From Deltaproteobacteria bacterium (GTDB taxonomy: Bacteria > Myxococcota_A > UBA796 > GCA-2862545), in NCBI GenBank assembly GCA_019307545.1, contig JAFDJI010000023.1, forward strand, positions 1-15,548: DNA of 15,548 bases, in the 5' to 3' direction. Under the pieces are notes generated by a model. It worked only from the letters and a program-made list of their open reading frames with translations. It searched no databases and was not told the origin of the DNA. The position numbers were made by a program, and so were the translations under genes. Positions 7,256 through 13,928 of the stretch are shown piece after piece. Position 1 is the first letter of the stretch; each line of letters opens with the position of its first letter.

Positions 7256-10200
7256 ATGCGCAGTCCATTTCAGAAGATCGGCCTCATCGGTCTCCTCCTC
7301 GCGGCGGTCACCTCGACCGCCGCGCTGGCTCCTTGCGACGCCTTCGCCCAAGACGAGAACCGCCGGGTTCTCCGGGCGAGGCACATGGAAGACACCGACA
7401 TGAGCGAGGAGTACGCTCGGTTGGCCGAGGCCAGTCGGCTCAAGTCCATCCGCTTCCTCAAGGAGCTCCTCGCCGAGGGAACCGCGGAGGGGGAGCGCAA
7501 AGCGGAGATGATGCTCCGCCTCGCCGACCTCTACTTCCAGCAGGGACGTGCCATCTACCTCCGGGAGATGTGGCTCTTCGACCAGGAGATCGACCGGTGC
7601 TTCAACATCGAGGGCTGTGACATCCAGGCCATCGAGGCGGACACCGCCGAGTCGCGGGAGTGGCAGCTCAAGGCGATCCGGCTCTACGAGCACATCCTCC
7701 AGCACTACCCGCGCTACGCGCGTGCCGACGAGGGCACCTACTACCTGGCCTCGGCCCTGGGCGACATCGGACGCGCCGAGGAGGGCAATGATTACTTCAA
7801 GCGCCTGGTGAAGCTGTTCCCGGACTCCCACTTCGTGCCCGACGCCTACGTGCAGATCGGCGAGTACTACTTCGATCACGACAACGCCTACAAGGCGCTC
7901 CTCGCCTACAAGAAGGCCACCGCCTACCGCGAGCACGACAAGTACGGCTTCGCCATGTACAAGCTGGCGTGGTGCTACTACAACGTCGGCGAATACGGGA
8001 AGTCCATCGTCACCATGAAGGCGGTGGTGGCCTACTCGCTGGCGCAGCAACAGGCCGGCTCGGCCGGGTCGAAGCTGGAGCTCGGCGAGGAGGCCCTGAA
8101 GGACATGGTGCGGTTCTTCGCCGACGCCGGGGAGTTGGACGAGGCCTACGAGTACTTCAACAAGCTCGGGAAGACCAATCTCATCCACTCCCTGCTCAAG
8201 CGGCTGGCCACGACCTACATGGAGAACGGGCAGTGGGAGGAGGCCGTCGCCACCTACCGGCGCCTCATCGCCGAGGACCCGCAGAACGCCCGTGACCCGG
8301 AGTACCAGCACGAGATCGTCCAGGCGTACCAGAAGATGGGCAACAGCGAGGCGACCTTCGCCGAGGTCGACCGGATGCTGAAGACCTACGGGTCCAACAC
8401 TGCCTGGGCCCGGGCCAACGCATCGGACCAGGAGGCGATTCGCCGCGCCCAGGAGAAGATCGAGCGCGACCTGCTCCAGGTGGCCACCTACCACCACGAC
8501 CGCGGCCGCAAGCTGCATGGAGCGGAGCAGGCCTCAAGCTTCGACCTCGCCTATCGCGCGTACACCGTCTACCTGGACGAGTTCCCGGATAGCACCCACA
8601 GCTACGACATCCACTACCAGTTCGCCGAGTTGCTCTACAAGACCAAGAGGTACGACGAGGCCTACGTCCAGTACGTGGCCGTCGTGGAAATGGACGCCAA
8701 CGGCAAGCACTCCATGTTCTGTGCCGAGTCCGCCATCTTCGCCTCCGACGAAATGGTCAAGCAGGAGCAGGCCTCGAACCCGACCCGGTCCACGGGCGGC
8801 GTGGAGCCCCAGCCCCTCACCACGTGGGAGGAGAAGCTGGTCGAGTCCTGTGACCGATACGCGCGCCTGTACCCCGACGACGACAAGGTCAGGAACATCA
8901 TCTACAAGTCGGCCTACCTGCTGTACCACAAGCACCGGCTCGAGGAGTCGGCCGACCGGTTCCGCACGGTCATCGAAATGGAGCCCCAATCGGACGAGGC
9001 CGAGAAGGCCGCCCACCTGATCCTCGACTCGTTCGTGCTCACCGAGGACTGGGGCAACCTGAAGAAGAACGCCCGGTTCTTCTATGACCAGGAGGGTCTG
9101 GGATCTCGCACCTTCAAGAAGGAGGTCTACGAGATCTACCAGCGCGCCTCACTCAAGGTGGTCGAGGTCGTTTTCGAGCGCGACAAGGACCATGGCGCCA
9201 CTGCCGACGCCTACATGGCCTTCTACGAGGAGTTCCCGGAGTCCGACGAGCTACCGCGCATCCTGAACAACGCCGCGCTCTACTACCGCGAAGCGGGGAA
9301 CACCGGCGATTCCATGAGGACGCGCAGGATCCTGGTGGAGGACCCGCAGTTCGGGGAGAGCACCAAGTACTACTACGCGCAGGTCGGCGCGCTCGGCTTC
9401 GACCACGAGACCGTCGCCGACTTCGACCAGGCGGCCCATTACTACGAGCGCATGTTCGCCCTGTACCCGGCCGAGCGCGTGAAGCAGGTTAAGGGGCGGG
9501 CAACCGACGAGACCCTCACCGCCATGGATACCGAGGCGGGGGACGCCATCTACTCCGCGGCCGTCTTCCGGCACGCCCAGGGCGAATGGAAGCAGGGCAT
9601 CGCGAACTACAAGCAGTTCGTAGCCGCATACCCGAATGACGACCGGGTGGACACGGTGAACATCAAGATGGGCCAGATCTACGAGGACAACGGGGAGTGG
9701 GGCCAGGCGGGCACGGTGTTCTACAACTTCTACACCCAGGCCGACGCCGACACCTCGCTCGAGATGGTGTACTACGCGCGACTCCGCTACGCGAAGGCCC
9801 TGGAGAAGCAGCAGCAACTCACCAAGGCGAAGCGGGTCTATGAAGAGACCGTCGCCCTGTACACCGGCTTCCTGAAAGGCGGTGGCGAGCCCGGCCCCTA
9901 CACAGACTATGCGGCCGAGATGATGTTCATCCTCGCCCAGCCGGCGTTCGAGACCTTCGACGATAACCGGATCACCGGGTGCAGCTGCACCTCCCGCAAG
10001 CGTGAGGACAAGGTCATCGGCGACACCCTGAAGGCCAAGGCCCTGGGGTTGTTGGAGGTCGAGAAGGTCTACACCGAGATCATCAAGACCGGGTCCGGAG
10101 AATGGGGCCTCGCGGCACTGGTGCAGCTCGGGAGGGCCTACGAGAGCATGGGCGCTGCCCTTCGCGACTCGGCCATCCCCTTCTACCTCACCGAAGATCA

Positions 10201-10447
10201 GCGCGAGATCTACCTCATGCGTCTCGAGGACAAGATCTACCCGCAGACCCAGAAAGCCATCGCGGCCTACAAGGCTGCCCTGGAGAAGTCGCACGAGCTC
10301 ACCCTGTACAACGAGGACACCGCGTTCGCGACGCGGCGCCTCGGCGCGCTCGCTCCCGAGGACTTCCCCGGCTTGGAGGAGGAGGTCGTCGTGCCGAACC
10401 TCACCTCCCGGTCCACCCAGGCGTTCAACTTCGAGACCGAGCTTTAG
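7256..10447 (+). CDS. gltD: Large periplasmic TPR scaffold protein, GltD (AgmU)-like
   Basis: A 1063-residue protein. The ATG at 7256 has GGGAG at 7241-7245 upstream, and a GTG one codon earlier is also possible. Residues 1-31 form a signal peptide (cleavage near CDAFA). The Cys in it is not in a lipobox. Nearly all the rest is helical repeat: recognisable TPR units include ADEGTYYLASALGDIGRAEE, YGFAMYKLAWCYYNVGEYGK, LLKRLATTYMENGQWEEAV, SYDIHYQFAELLYKTKRYDE, VDTVNIKMGQIYEDNGEWGQ and LAALVQLGRAYESMG. A short insertion near residues 905-917 carries Cys909-x-Cys911 in a basic loop. In M. xanthus GltD (AgmU, a TPR protein of similar size) is reported in the periplasm as part of gliding complexes; it precedes gltE as here. 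The tail (EDFPGLEEEVVVPNLTSRST) is non-repetitive and may be a docking peptide. It follows gltC by 23 bp and precedes gltE by 13 bp. Confidence 0.85.
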   Translation: MRSPFQKIGLIGLLLAAVTSTAALAPCDAFAQDENRRVLRARHMEDTDMSEEYARLAEASRLKSIRFLKELLAEGTAEGERKAEMMLRLADLYFQQGRAIYLREMWLFDQEIDRCFNIEGCDIQAIEADTAESREWQLKAIRLYEHILQHYPRYARADEGTYYLASALGDIGRAEEGNDYFKRLVKLFPDSHFVPDAYVQIGEYYFDHDNAYKALLAYKKATAYREHDKYGFAMYKLAWCYYNVGEYGKSIVTMKAVVAYSLAQQQAGSAGSKLELGEEALKDMVRFFADAGELDEAYEYFNKLGKTNLIHSLLKRLATTYMENGQWEEAVATYRRLIAEDPQNARDPEYQHEIVQAYQKMGNSEATFAEVDRMLKTYGSNTAWARANASDQEAIRRAQEKIERDLLQVATYHHDRGRKLHGAEQASSFDLAYRAYTVYLDEFPDSTHSYDIHYQFAELLYKTKRYDEAYVQYVAVVEMDANGKHSMFCAESAIFASDEMVKQEQASNPTRSTGGVEPQPLTTWEEKLVESCDRYARLYPDDDKVRNIIYKSAYLLYHKHRLEESADRFRTVIEMEPQSDEAEKAAHLILDSFVLTEDWGNLKKNARFFYDQEGLGSRTFKKEVYEIYQRASLKVVEVVFERDKDHGATADAYMAFYEEFPESDELPRILNNAALYYREAGNTGDSMRTRRILVEDPQFGESTKYYYAQVGALGFDHETVADFDQAAHYYERMFALYPAERVKQVKGRATDETLTAMDTEAGDAIYSAAVFRHAQGEWKQGIANYKQFVAAYPNDDRVDTVNIKMGQIYEDNGEWGQAGTVFYNFYTQADADTSLEMVYYARLRYAKALEKQQQLTKAKRVYEETVALYTGFLKGGGEPGPYTDYAAEMMFILAQPAFETFDDNRITGCSCTSRKREDKVIGDTLKAKALGLLEVEKVYTEIIKTGSGEWGLAALVQLGRAYESMGAALRDSAIPFYLTEDQREIYLMRLEDKIYPQTQKAIAAYKAALEKSHELTLYNEDTAFATRRLGALAPEDFPGLEEEVVVPNLTSRSTQAFNFETEL

Positions 10448-10460
10448 AGGGGGACAGATC

Positions 10461-11939
10461 ATGAACAGAAGCCTCGTCCGCGTCCGCCTCCTCGCCTTCG
10501 CCCTCGTCGGGTCACTCGCCCTCGCCACGGGCTGCCCCCCCAAGGACACGAAGCTGGAGTCTTTCACCGAGGAGCAGCTGGCCATCGACCCCGTCGCCAA
10601 CTTCCGCTACGGGGTGCAGCTCCTCGAGAACCCCCGCAGGAGCGGGGCCATCGATTACGAGGAGGCCTATCGGCGCTTCCGCGACGCCGCGGAGATGGGT
10701 GCCGGCCCCAAGGCCCACTTCAACGCCGCCTGGGTGGCGGAGATCCTCCACCGTCCCGAGAACGCCGAGAAGCACTACGGCAAGGCCTACCAGGCCGACA
10801 ACACCTACACCGGCGCCCTGTACTCCTACGCCCGCGTGCTCAACGAGAACGGCAAGGGCAGCGAGGCGGTGGACTTGTTCCGCGGCTACCTGGCGAGCCA
10901 CCCCGACGACCTCGAAATCCACAATGAGTTGGTGATGGTCCTGGCCAACGCCGGACGGTTCGAGGACGCAGAGGCCGAGGCGCAGGTCATCCTGCTCCAA
11001 GACCCGAACAACGCCCAGGTGTACCGCAATCTGTCGGCCATGTACTACGCCCGGGGCGAGTACGGCATGAGCCAGCTGTGCAACGAAAAAGCACTCTCCA
11101 TCGAGGAGGGAGACGGCGGGACCTACAACAACATCGCGGTCACCTACCTGCTCCAGGGCGACGAGTCGGCCGCCATCCAAGAGCTGCAGACCGCGCTCAA
11201 GCTGGACCCCAACAACTTCGAGGCCAACACCAACCTCGGCTACATCGCACTCGACTCCGGTGACTATCGGCTCGCCTTGGCGCGCCTGCAGAAGGCCGTC
11301 GAAGTGAACCCAGCCAGCAGCACCGCCAAGATGGGGCTCGCCATCGCGTATCGCGGCAACAAGGACTTCGACCGCGCCGACGCGCTGTACAGGGAGCTCA
11401 TCCAGGCCGATCCCAAGAGCAAAGTGACCTACTTCAACGCCTCCACCCTGCACGAGAAGTACACCCACGACTTCGACAAGGCACTCGACTACCTGCAGTC
11501 CTTCGTGGAACACAACGCGGTCGGACCCAGCCACGAGGCCTTTTCCCGCATGGAGCGGGTGAAGGCGTCCAAGGCCGAGGTAGAGCGGAGGCGCGCCGAG
11601 GAAGCGGAGCGCGTGCGCCAGGAAGAGGAGCGTCGTCGTCGCAACGAGGAGTTGCTCGCCCAGATGGCGCAGGAGATCGCCGCCTTCGAGGCCAAGGTGA
11701 CCCAGAACGCCGACTGCCTCGGCCCCCTGGCCGAAGAGGCCGGCATGCTCGTCGAGCAGGCGAACATCGTCATCGAGACCCAGGACTACAGCATGGCTCC
11801 CGACATCCAGACCATGCTCAACGACATGTACGGCCCGATGGTAGACGAGGCGCTGGCCGCTTGCGGCGGAGGCACGCCCGACGAGGAGACCGCGACCCCC
11901 GAATGGGGGACGGAAGAAGAGCCCGAAGGCGGCGAGTAG
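10461..11939 (+). CDS. gltE: TPR lipoprotein, GltE (AglT)-like
   Basis: This 492-residue protein has its ATG 6 bases after AGGGGGA. Its signal peptide ends in a lipobox (LATGC, acylated Cys25). The next residues are Pro-Pro, so outer-membrane sorting is expected. About eight TPRs run from roughly residue 80 to 365 with good consensus (AQVYRNLSAMYYARGEYGMS, GGTYNNIAVTYLLQGDESAA, FEANTNLGYIALDSGDYRLA). A basic/acidic coiled coil covers about 371-412 (SKAEVERRRAEEAERVRQEE). The tail contains two cysteines (DCLGPLAEEAG, ALAACGGG) and ends acidic. GltE/AglT in M. xanthus is an envelope TPR lipoprotein required for adventurous gliding and encoded next to gltD; the architecture, size and position match. 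It appears to be the last gene of the run from gltB, since a 159-bp gap follows. Confidence 0.88.
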   Translation: MNRSLVRVRLLAFALVGSLALATGCPPKDTKLESFTEEQLAIDPVANFRYGVQLLENPRRSGAIDYEEAYRRFRDAAEMGAGPKAHFNAAWVAEILHRPENAEKHYGKAYQADNTYTGALYSYARVLNENGKGSEAVDLFRGYLASHPDDLEIHNELVMVLANAGRFEDAEAEAQVILLQDPNNAQVYRNLSAMYYARGEYGMSQLCNEKALSIEEGDGGTYNNIAVTYLLQGDESAAIQELQTALKLDPNNFEANTNLGYIALDSGDYRLALARLQKAVEVNPASSTAKMGLAIAYRGNKDFDRADALYRELIQADPKSKVTYFNASTLHEKYTHDFDKALDYLQSFVEHNAVGPSHEAFSRMERVKASKAEVERRRAEEAERVRQEEERRRRNEELLAQMAQEIAAFEAKVTQNADCLGPLAEEAGMLVEQANIVIETQDYSMAPDIQTMLNDMYGPMVDEALAACGGGTPDEETATPEWGTEEEPEGGE

Positions 11940-11962
11940 CGCTGGCGACAACACCTGGCGCT
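11938..11962 (+). other. Small inverted repeat at the end of gltE, possible mRNA 3' hairpin
   Basis: AGCGCTGG (11938-11945) can pair with CTGGCGCT (11955-11962) around a 9-base loop, using two G-T wobbles. It overlaps the stop codon and is not followed by a T-run, so it is not a convincing intrinsic terminator. It could protect a 3' end or be chance in GC-rich DNA. Confidence 0.2.
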
Positions 11963-12025
11963 CGCGGTTCGTTAGTGTTCCGCAAGCAAGTCGTTACGCC
12001 GATGTCAGGCCTTCCAATTCACTTA

Positions 12026-12072
12026 TCGTTTACCGAACCTGTGGCGTTCGTTCCGGTCGCACCTCCATACGG
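12026..12072 (+). promoter_or_regulatory. Candidate ECF-type promoter / paired regulatory element, copy A
   Basis: In the 159-bp gap before the TonB-like gene, CGAACCT (12034-12040) is followed after 15 bases by GTCGCA (12056-12061). This resembles extracytoplasmic-function sigma promoters (GGAAC, then GTC). The block GTCGCACCTCCATACGG (12056-12072) and the upstream block TCGTTTACCG (12026-12035) both recur in the gap before gltF. The rest of the gap (11963-12025) shows no further element I can support. Confidence 0.4.
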
Positions 12073-12088
12073 CACCGCCCGCCGTGTC

Positions 12089-12094
12089 GGAGGA
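12089..12094 (+). promoter_or_regulatory. Ribosome binding site deciding the start of the TonB-like gene
   Basis: GGAGGA lies 4 bases before the ATG at 12099. The GTG at 12084 would place this site inside the gene, and the ATG at 12108 is too far downstream. Confidence 0.6.
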
Positions 12095-12098
12095 CACC

Positions 12099-13457
12099 AT
12101 GCACTCAATGCCCGAGTTCGTACGACATTCCGGAAAAGGACTTTCCAACCTCGGTCTTGACCCAGAAGGGCACCTCGTCCTGGAGGTGACCGAGATCTGG
12201 CAGGACCTCGTCTTGGAGACCGCTCATCTACCGCCTCGCGGTCCGTCTGTGCGTATCGGGACCAGCCGGTTCCCGGTCCCGGAGGATGCCATACCCCATG
12301 CCGACGAGCACGTACTGTACCGATGGGATGGGACACAGTACGTGGCTCGACTCCACTCGACCTGGGGCGTGACCGCCGAGGCCGAGGGCACTCGACTCTC
12401 CCTGGACGACCTGCTCTGCCGCGGCCTCGCTACCCGCACCCGTCACGAGGTCCACGTCCCCATCGGAGAGGGGCTTCGCCTGCTGGTCGACGCCGAAGGC
12501 GTCCTGTTCTTCGCCCACCTGGTCCGACGCGCGGCCTGGCTCGACACCCGGGGATCGGAGGATGAAGATTGGTCCTTCCCCTTCATTCTCGGCCTGGTCG
12601 GGTTTCTCGGCGCGATGTTCGCCCTGATCATCTGGACCGCCCCTGATCTGCCCGTGCAAACCATCCACGAGGTCCCCGACGACTTGATCGCCCTGGTGAT
12701 CCAACAGCAGCGTCCGGAGACCCCGGTCCTGGAACAGGCCGGAACCGCCGGGCCCAAGGCCCCTGACGCCCACAGCACCCCGGCGCCGCGGAAGACCACC
12801 GAGGGGGGCCAGACGGAGGCGGCCTCGCTGGACGAGGAGGTGGTCTCCGGGGCGGGCCTGTTTGGGGCCTGGGAGGACGCCGGCCTCGAGGCCCTGGAGG
12901 GCACCGGCCTGAGCGCCGAGTTGATCGGCGGAGTCGACGGCATGAAGGGCGTCCGCCGGGTTCGGATCGGCGGAGGCATCGCCGATGCGGGGCGGTGCTG
13001 TGGTCACCGCGGTCCCGGGACCAGCGGGTGGGGAGGACCCGAGGGCACCGGACCCATCGGGACCCATGGGCTCGGTGGCGACGACCTGGACTTCGGGGGT
13101 GATGTGGCCATCGAGCGGTCCGCCGGTGAGGACCTGGTCCTGGAGAGGGAGATCATCACCTTGGGCTGCATGGAGAGGTCTGTCGTGGACGAGGTGGCCA
13201 AGACCCACCTCTCGCGCATCCGGTACTGCTACCAACGCATGCTCCAGCGGGATCCCACCCTGGCCGGCAAGGTGACCATGCGTTTCACCATCGCCCGGGA
13301 CGGCTCGGTCTCCACCGCGAACACCAAGTTCTCCAACCTGGACAACCCGGAGGTCCAGGCCTGCCTCAACGAGCGCTTCCTGCGGATGCAGTTCCCCAAG
13401 CCGAAGGGATGCGACACGGTCATCGTCTCCTACCCATTCCTGTTCAGCCCGGGGTAG
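12099..13457 (+). CDS. Single-pass inner-membrane protein with AgmX/PglI TonB-like C-terminal domain (FHA-less GltG paralogue)
   Basis: A 452-residue protein without a signal peptide. Residues 25-150 form a cytoplasmic domain matching the middle domain of the GltG protein encoded at 13929 (LEVTEIWQDLVLETAHLPPR against LEVNQIWEEVLLDTRHFPRR; WDGTQYVARL against WDGDHYVARI; DDLL; FFAH against FFSH). A transmembrane helix at about 158-180 (FILGLVGFLGAMFALIIW) follows. A periplasmic linker comes next, first Pro/Ala/Thr-rich, then glycine-rich with adjacent Cys300-Cys301. Residues about 357-452 are an AgmX/PglI C-terminal domain (HLSRIRYCYQRML, LAGKVTMRFTIARDGSV, ending VIVSYPFLFSPG), with Cys357, Cys377, Cys422 and Cys438. 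This family, seen in GltG and GltJ (AgmX), is TonB-like: it is thought to span the periplasm and touch outer-membrane partners while linked to the motor. There is no FHA domain, and none of the zinc-finger/GYF modules reported for GltJ is visible, so I give no symbol. Confidence 0.85.
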   Translation: MHSMPEFVRHSGKGLSNLGLDPEGHLVLEVTEIWQDLVLETAHLPPRGPSVRIGTSRFPVPEDAIPHADEHVLYRWDGTQYVARLHSTWGVTAEAEGTRLSLDDLLCRGLATRTRHEVHVPIGEGLRLLVDAEGVLFFAHLVRRAAWLDTRGSEDEDWSFPFILGLVGFLGAMFALIIWTAPDLPVQTIHEVPDDLIALVIQQQRPETPVLEQAGTAGPKAPDAHSTPAPRKTTEGGQTEAASLDEEVVSGAGLFGAWEDAGLEALEGTGLSAELIGGVDGMKGVRRVRIGGGIADAGRCCGHRGPGTSGWGGPEGTGPIGTHGLGGDDLDFGGDVAIERSAGEDLVLEREIITLGCMERSVVDEVAKTHLSRIRYCYQRMLQRDPTLAGKVTMRFTIARDGSVSTANTKFSNLDNPEVQACLNERFLRMQFPKPKGCDTVIVSYPFLFSPG

Positions 13458-13459
13458 AG

Positions 13460-13486
13460 GGTCGCAACGTTTGCCGTCGTTTGACC
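13460..13486 (+). other. Imperfect hairpin just after the TonB-like gene
   Basis: GGTC (13460-13463) pairs with GACC (13483-13486), and AACG (13466-13469) with CGTT (13478-13481), around an 8-base loop with a small internal bulge. No T-run follows, so it is not a standard intrinsic terminator. Its 3' arm overlaps the TCGTTTGACCG element shared with the previous gap, so it may instead reflect a protein-binding site. Confidence 0.2.
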
Positions 13487-13534
13487 GTTCTCTGGAACCC
13501 CGGAAAGCCCGGTACTGTCGCATCTCCTTGACGG
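13477..13534 (+). promoter_or_regulatory. Candidate ECF-type promoter / paired regulatory element, copy B
   Basis: In the 166-bp gap before gltF, GGAACCC (13494-13500) is followed after 16 bases by GTCGCA (13517-13522), an ECF-sigma-like spacing. The block GTCGCATCTCCTTGACGG (13517-13534) matches copy A upstream of the preceding gene with few differences. TCGTTTGACCG (13477-13487) also matches, lying 10 bases further upstream than in copy A. A TTGACG (13528-13533) is present but has no good -10 partner. A leader of about 95 bases would precede gltF. The remainder (13535-13612) holds nothing I can support. Confidence 0.42.
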
Positions 13535-13623
13535 GGAAATGACTGCGCTGGAGTTGTCCGGATGCCCCTGACAAACCAAAATGCACGAACCACGCGCGTG
13601 TGTATGCCGATCGGAGAAGAAAC

Positions 13624-13902
13624 ATGAACCGCCTCGCAATCGTGGCCGCCATTGCTGCACTCGGCCTGTCGCCGCTCATCGCGTCCAACGGGTACGCCCA
13701 AGACGTCGACGATGAGGGCCGGGAGATCCGCTACAAGGCGCGCACCGAGATCGACTTCGAAGAGGTCGACGTCACCGGCGAGCTCGTCAAGCCCCAGGGG
13801 CAGCTGCTCCTGGAGCGCAAGAAGGCGAGTTTCAACCCCCTCATCCGCTTCCGCGAGGACTTCAACGAAGAGATGAGGCAGTCCATCGACGAAGTGAAGT
13901 AG
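13624..13902 (+). CDS. gltF: Small exported protein, GltF (CglF)-like
   Basis: A 92-residue protein whose ATG lies 7 bases after GGAG (13613-13616). A GTG at 13600 is less likely because it would precede the signal with polar residues. The signal peptide covers residues 1-25 (MNRLAIVAAIAALG, cleavage after NGYA). The mature part is only about 67 residues, with a charged stretch (IRYKARTEIDFEEVDVTGEL) followed by KPQGQLLLERKKASFNPLIR and FREDFNEEMRQSIDEVK. This pattern, a short exported protein with a 'TEIDFE..dv.GELvKP' core and an 'FNPLI..R.dF' tail, fits what I recall of the myxobacterial CglF/GltF family, which is encoded between gltE and gltG and is needed for gliding. Its biochemical role is not known; with no lipobox or membrane helix, a periplasmic adaptor between TPR scaffolds and barrels is a guess. 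gltG follows after 26 bp. Confidence 0.8.
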   Translation: MNRLAIVAAIAALGLSPLIASNGYAQDVDDEGREIRYKARTEIDFEEVDVTGELVKPQGQLLLERKKASFNPLIRFREDFNEEMRQSIDEVK

Positions 13903-13916
13903 GACCCCGTACACCT

Positions 13917-13920
13917 GGAG
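13917..13920 (+). promoter_or_regulatory. Ribosome binding site for gltG
   Basis: GGAG ends 8 bases before the ATG at 13929 within the 26-bp gltF-gltG gap. This fixes the start so that the FHA-like domain begins at the N-terminus. Confidence 0.55.
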
Positions 13921-13928
13921 TTCCTCCC

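Noticed and set aside
11938..11962. Intrinsic terminator after gltE
   Set aside because: The hairpin needs two wobble pairs and there is no T-run downstream.
12099..13457. Naming this protein GltJ (AgmX)
   Set aside because: It shares the C-terminal TonB-like domain, but its cytoplasmic part matches GltG and shows no zinc-finger or GYF module.
12228..13688. Long open frames on the - strand throughout the window (for example opposite gltD, gltE, the TonB-like gene and gltG)
   Set aside because: They mirror + strand genes with strong family features, lack signal peptides or recognisable domains, and are expected in GC-rich DNA where antisense frames stay open.
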